From the NCBI RefSeq assembly GCF_001411555.2, contig NC_049903.1, forward strand, positions 12,024,362 through 12,088,361: DNA of 64,000 bases, given 5' to 3'. Under the pieces are notes generated by a model. That model ran no database searches. It had not been told where the DNA came from and saw only the letters and a list, made by a program, of their open reading frames with translations. Positions 59,383-64,000 of this stretch are shown here, piece by piece. Origin of the DNA: Juglans regia. Its lineage: Eukaryota; Streptophyta; Magnoliopsida; Fagales; Juglandaceae. Position 1 is the first letter of the stretch, and each line of letters starts with the position of its first letter. Both the position numbers and the translations under genes were made by a program.

Positions 59383-59655
59383 TTAAAAAATTAAAAAAAA
59401 AAATCCAATAATTATTAAACAGGACCACATAATAATGATGGGACAATGGAGTATTAATATCAATGTGTCAAGCATTCCCATAAGAGGACCGATCTCTAGT
59501 TCAAGTAGAAGACTATTTGTTATGAATATGCCTACCAACATTGTTATAATTGCCGTGAGACAGAGGAAGAAGACTAACATGGTAATGGCGACAGATAATA
59601 AATACATGCAACAACACTTCTCCATTCCCTTCGGTAAAGAAGCCAACTCGTACAA
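59383..59655 (-). CDS. Unrecognised hydrophobic ORF (possible membrane-protein fragment)
   Basis: 90 codons, without a good ATG start (TTG at 59655; first Met at residue 11), ending at a stop in an A-rich tract. It contains three strongly hydrophobic stretches: YLLSVAITMLVFFLCLTAII, TMLVGIFITNSLLL, and LILHCPIIIMWSCLIIIGFF. LASLPKG before a hydrophobic helix faintly recalls the PGG region of plant ankyrin membrane proteins, but the similarity is too weak to name. It could be a last exon or a relic, or chance. I do not assign a function. Confidence 0.25.
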   Translation of the reverse strand: MYELASLPKGMEKCCCMYLLSVAITMLVFFLCLTAIITMLVGIFITNSLLLELEIGPLMGMLDTLILILHCPIIIMWSCLIIIGFFFLIF

Positions 59656-59799
59656 GAAAAATTATATTCAGCAACCCTATATTATATATCTGTAGAGAAA
59701 AAAAAAATAAATGTATAGTATAGAGTTGTTGAGTATAAGAACTTTCCGTACAACTATTATTATTACATCAAGAAAAAAATATTAGCCTTTTTATTTTTA

Positions 59800-60130
59800 T
59801 TTTTTTGTCAATTGTAAAATTAGTAATTGAGTTTTTACATTCTTGTAATTTGAGATAGCAGTTTTTAAATTTTGTAAAGTTGATATTTGAATTTCAAGAA
59901 GCTTGAAAGTAGGTAATTTCATCAATCTTTCATTACAAAACTAACTTAATGCCACGTGTCATTTTTTATTGGCTGATAGGTACATCAGCCCATTGAATGA
60001 TGACACGTGGCATCTTGATGATTCGTGACAATTGTGTTTATTGAAGTTTAAGAATTAATTTCTAAAAATTGAAATTTTGAAATGTAAAAACGTGAAAATC
60101 TAATTATTAATTTGTAATTAAATTTTTATT
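59800..60130. repeat. MITE-like inverted repeat carrying two ACGTG boxes
   Basis: A perfect 14-bp inverted pair, ATGCCACGTGTCAT at 59949-59962 and ATGACACGTGGCAT at 60000-60013, lies at the centre. Weaker outer arms (gagtttttacattcttg left; complement of aaatgtaaaaacgtg right) extend the symmetry. The central pair contains CACGTG with ACGTGTC/ACGTGGC, the G-box/ABRE type of site. No coding. Confidence 0.55.
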
Positions 60131-60349
60131 TTCTTGAAAAATAAAATGAGTTATGCTAGTTACACTACTTGGCGTGGGACCTCTTTTAATTATAAAAAAC
60201 CTAAAATTATATTTATTAATTGATGTGAGATTTTTTATATATTCCAAATCACTGATGAATCACAGTGCGAATTCTTTCCCGCTATATTGTTGGAATCGAC
60301 AAGAAACCACTCTTTTGATCAAAATGCCATGAATGTTGTATTATAACAT

Positions 60350-61262
60350 GAGAAAAGCTCTCAATCATATGAGTTTAAAACTCATTTTCACACCAACCAA
60401 TAAAATCGCAACACGTAGGCGCTTCAAGAGAAAAGAAACTGCACTTGGAAACACCCGATCCCCAACTCATATCCCTTCATTTCTCAACTCATATCCCTTC
60501 ATTTCTCAACACGTAACCCTCTCTCCCTTTTTTCCTTTCGTTCTCTTGTTGCACCAAACCTACACCAACCTATTTGTAGTGTTCTCTCCCTCACTTGACG
60601 TAAGCACTCATTCTCTCCCTCTCCCTTCCTCTCCCTTACGGAAGCCCCAATGGACAAAAGCCCCACTGATGTGGATACATAAAAGTCTACCTCAAACAAT
60701 TCATCTGAACCTCAAACAATCTACCTAAAAGTCTAAATAATGATTTGTGCTTTCCTCAAATATATTTAAAGAATGATCAATCTCAGACTATAGTAACTGA
60801 ATTTTGTTTGGATTATGAGAGTCTCGGGATGGTTTATCTGAAAATCACATTTCAATATTATATCTAAGACAAAATAAAGACGATGAAGGACAAATATGGA
60901 GTTGATAGGACTCTGTATCCCCATCTAGATAGGGATACACGTCCTAAGTTTATCTTTCAAAGGATTGCAAAATGGGTTCGTCCTGGAATAACTATTTTTA
61001 TTGCTTCAAATGAAATAACATCTGGATTTTTTTCACCTCTATTTGTAAGGTAAACAGCCCACATTTGCCTTCTCTCTTTGTAAGGTAAATAGTCCAAGAA
61101 AAGCTTGAGTGCAAAGATGGGGGAGGGAGAGAGATTGAGAGATGAGTTGGAGATCAGGTGTTGCCAAGTGTAGTTTCTTTTCTCTAGGAGCGCCTACGTG
61201 TTGCAATTTGATTGACCAACATGAAAATAGGTTTTAAACCCATCCGATTAGGAGCTTTTCTC
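60350..61262. mobile_element. Non-autonomous MULE-like element, copy 2
   Basis: Flanked by a perfect 9-bp duplication TTATAACAT at 60341-60349 and 61263-61271. Long terminal inverted repeats of about 140 bp begin GAGAAAAGCTC and continue through gcaacacgtaggcgct..agagaaaagaaact.cacttgg.aacacc on the left, with the complement on the right. Same family as 1906-2553 (shared gggtttgaaacccattttcacaccaaccaataaaa phrase and pyrimidine-rich inner arms). The interior is non-coding; a 131-codon frame at 60333-60728 runs across the terminal repeat and is not a gene. Confidence 0.92.
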
Positions 61263-61271
61263 TTATAACAT

Positions 61272-61940
61272 TTGTACCTAATACAAGCACATCATTATTG
61301 ATGGGAGAGTGTCTACATTACCACCGTTTTCAATGATTTCTTATGGTCATCAATCTACAAAAAACTCACTTTAATAATATTTTACAGTACATAATCTTTG
61401 TAACGAGAAACGATTTGTATAAATTCCTAATAGATAAATCTTATGTAAGTCCTTGTAAAAAAATAGATTCCGTCTTAAAAAAGTTGTACAAAAAATATTT
61501 TTTATTACTAGAATCTACTTTTTTTATAAAGAATTTGTATGATACTTGTCTATTTGAGATTTGTACGCTTATAATTACTCATATATAACTAATGGAAAAT
61601 GATAGATTATTGAAATTCCTTACCTAAGTGTGTTCTTTTTTTTATAGCATTTGTGTTTGTTTATTTTTAGTATTTAAAAAAAAAACACACAAAATGCGAT
61701 AAAAAGAAAGACAAAATACTTTGACACTGTTGATACAAAAGCTCGATGGCTTTGCTAGATGGATGCAGCAGCATCCATAACTAATAGATAAATAAAATAT
61801 AACAAACAGATTCTCAATGATCATTTAATAGCATATCATAAAATAATGTTAAGATAATAAATAATATATTAATAACACTCTATTACAAATAATTTTAATT
61901 TTTTAAAAAATGATGAACTCGCAACTTTGGAGTTTTACAT
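61272..61940. other. AT-rich intergenic DNA
   Basis: No gene seen. Frames at 61343-61588 and 61642-61824 are AT-rich chance products. Confidence 0.45.
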
Positions 61941-61944
61941 AAAG

Positions 61945-62150
61945 AGCTTTGCTACACAACCTCCACCACACTCCACATTCCACACTCCATACTTTTTTAA
62001 ATTTTTAATATTTTTTTTAAATTTTTTTTTGAGTTTATTCTTTTTAAATTATTTTAAATTTTTTATTCATTATTTATATAATAAATATTTAATAAAAGAA
62101 AAAATAATAAAAATTAAAAATAATATGGAGTGTGGAGGTTGTATGAATAT
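61945..62150. mobile_element. Short MITE with 'ctccacactcca' inverted repeats
   Basis: Left arm ctacacaacctccaccacactcca (61952-61975) and right arm tatggagtgtggaggttgtat (62124-62144) are inverted copies. The interior is almost pure AT. Total about 200 bp, no coding. Confidence 0.6.
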
Positions 62151-62574
62151 TAAGAGGTTGAGTAGATTTTTTGTTACATAAATAGCAATCCTTTAAAAAG
62201 AAAATAATAAATAATTTTAAATTTATTATTTTACTCCCATAGCCCATATCTATCATGTTATGCAAATAAAGATAAATGATAAATGATAATTACAAGTGCG
62301 CAAGCGTCGCATTTAAATAAATAAACAATTACGAGATAAAAAATTAACTATTTAATTTTAATCATTATCTATACACTATATATTTATTAAAAGAAAAAAA
62401 TAAAAAATTATATATAATGTAGAGATAATGAGTAAAATTTTCCTTAAAAAACTAAATAAATCCTGTGAAAGGGTGGTGAGCCGAGCCTGCTACAAGACCA
62501 CGGTTTTCCAAACACGCTAACCTAATTGTTAAACTATCATGATGATTATTATTTGTTTTTAGTGAGAACCCTAA
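62151..62574. other. AT-rich intergenic DNA
   Basis: No gene seen. A more balanced patch at 62465-62520 does not fold as a tRNA on inspection. Confidence 0.4.
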
Positions 62575-62765
62575 GGTATTATTTAGATAATGAGTTAAGA
62601 TAAAATGAATTGATATAAAAGTTAAAAGTTGAATAAAATATTATTATTATTATTTTGATATTTTTAAAAAATTAAATTATTTATTATATTTTATGTGGTG
62701 ATTTAAAAAAATTGTAATAATGAGATGATATGAATTACTTATGTTATCAAAACGATCCTAAGAAT
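62575..62765. repeat. AT-rich MITE, 'catctcatctcat' family, second inverted copy
   Basis: Reads aaaagttgaataaaatattattattattattttgatatttttaaaaa, then aattatttattatattttatgtggtgattt, then ttgtaataatgagatgatatgaa. Reverse of the order at 50030-50215. Confidence 0.6.
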
Positions 62766-64000
62766 AATTAAAGAAGCCATTTTTTTCAAATTAAATCATT
62801 ATATTAAAGCAACTTTGATTGATTAGCAACACTTTATCTTTCGGGTTGAATAAAGTTATAACTCAAGTTCGCATTATGATTAAAGTCTATCATTTAAGGA
62901 AGAAAAATTCTTCTTTAAAATGTACACGGTATTCGTTAGCCTCTTGCCAAGAATAATAAGGCTGTTGTTATTTATCAAATAATTTATTTATTTTTATTTT
63001 ACATTTTATCACTTATTTTTTTTATTTAAATGATCATTTTATAAAATCATTTAGAAATTATCATATGAGTGAGAATGATTAAATTAAAAAGGCATGAATA
63101 ATATTAGAAAAATGATTTCTACAAGATGACTCTCTTTAAAAAAAAAAAAGTTACATTTTTGTAATGATTAAATCTATTATTTTCAAAGAGAATACATAAA
63201 TTTATACATCATCTTATTACTTATCCAGCATTATTCGTAATATTCATACTCCTCTGTCATTTTGCATGTTAACAACACTTTGATTAAATAAAGTAACAGC
63301 ATTGACATTAACTTTATCAAAAGTCCAGCTAAATATAAAATATGATACATTTCAGCAAAAGAGAGTTATATTAGATTAATCAAATAAATAAGTATGAAAC
63401 ATTGAGTTACAGTAAATGTATATGTTTCTTTAAATTTGAAGAGTTATTGTTCACCCATCAAATTTATTTTTTATTTATTTTTAATCTCTAATGATTTTTT
63501 TATTCACATTTAATTTATAATTTTCTTGTAATAATAATATAAGAATCAAATTAAATTATTAATTAATATATGATTAGTATAATTATAAAATATAAAAAAA
63601 AATTATTATTAAAAAATAATATAATATTATTATTTTGATAATTCAATAGTTAATTTAATATAGAGTTATGAATATGAAAATTTTAGATACATGAAAAATA
63701 TATATTTCTCATCAAAATTTAAATATGAATTTAATGAGTACAATTGTCGTTTGGATTCGAAAATGAGTTGAAATGTATTGTAAATAGTAATAAAATGAAT
63801 TATGAATAGTAATAAAATTTATGAGTTAAAATTGTTAAATAATAATAAATAATAATGAGATGAATTAAATTGAGATAGACTGTAAATACAAACGAAATAG
63901 AATAAAGACCAGAGAACTGGCATCTTTGATAAATAGACACCTTCACTGTCCATTTACTCTGTCGCCAAGAGCAGAGTGCAGATATCTTAGCAACTGAGAG
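62766..64000. other. AT-rich intergenic DNA to the window end
   Basis: No gene seen. 63750-63895 contains a direct-repeat phrase, tgaattatgaatagtaataaaat, in several variants and may be another MITE. The last 100 bases are more balanced in composition and could be the edge of a gene beyond the window; nothing codes here that I recognise. Confidence 0.4.

Noticed and set aside
60333..60728. 131-codon frame
   Set aside because: Crosses the target duplication and terminal repeat of the MULE; not a gene.

Overview
The window is nuclear DNA from a flowering plant. It has intron-containing genes of plant-specific families, LTR and non-LTR retrotransposons, CACTA, MULE, Harbinger and hAT-type DNA elements, and long AT-rich stretches full of (TA)n microsatellites. 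The proteins and repeats suggest a woody rosid; a Fagales species such as walnut or pecan is a guess that the sequence alone cannot prove.

Four genes look intact. (1) A small secreted-peptide precursor, minus strand, 3880-4422, with a C-terminal LPKG..PPSGSS motif like IDA-LIKE peptides. (2) MNS3, plus strand, 16080-21430: six exons, 632 residues, an ER-type alpha-1,2-mannosidase (GH47) of N-glycan trimming. (3) A KAT1/KAT2-type inward-rectifying Shaker potassium channel, minus strand, 25611-21945: eleven exons, 784 residues, filter TTTGYGD. Its 3' end faces that of MNS3 about 0.5 kb away. (4) PFD6 (prefoldin subunit 6), minus strand, 55440-51081: five exons, 130 residues, with a GC-AG first intron. 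All exon models were built by hand from splice signals and reading phase, and every junction keeps frame.

The rest is largely mobile DNA. 1906-2553 and 60350-61262 are two non-autonomous MULEs of one family, each with a perfect 9-bp target duplication. 4996-6747, 49102-49683 and 58090-58670 are Harbinger-like elements with TTA/TAA duplications. 8640-14408 is a full-length but dead L1-type LINE with a 15-bp duplication and an RNase H domain. 16787-17580 is a 5'-truncated LINE inside MNS3 intron 1. 31768-34373 is a CACTA-like element, followed by a decayed Copia element at 34497-39490. Two TRIM elements of one family lie at 31011-31390 and, inside PFD6 intron 4, at 53239-53688. A solo LTR lies near 29628-30126. 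Many AT-rich MITEs occur, mostly after 44 kb.

Gene relics are a class III peroxidase exon (56567-56674) and a PPR-protein piece (48691-48841). The long stretch 39.5-48.4 kb holds no gene that I can support. MNS3 (Golgi), KAT (plasma membrane), PFD6 (cytosol) and the peptide have unrelated jobs; nothing suggests a functional cluster.
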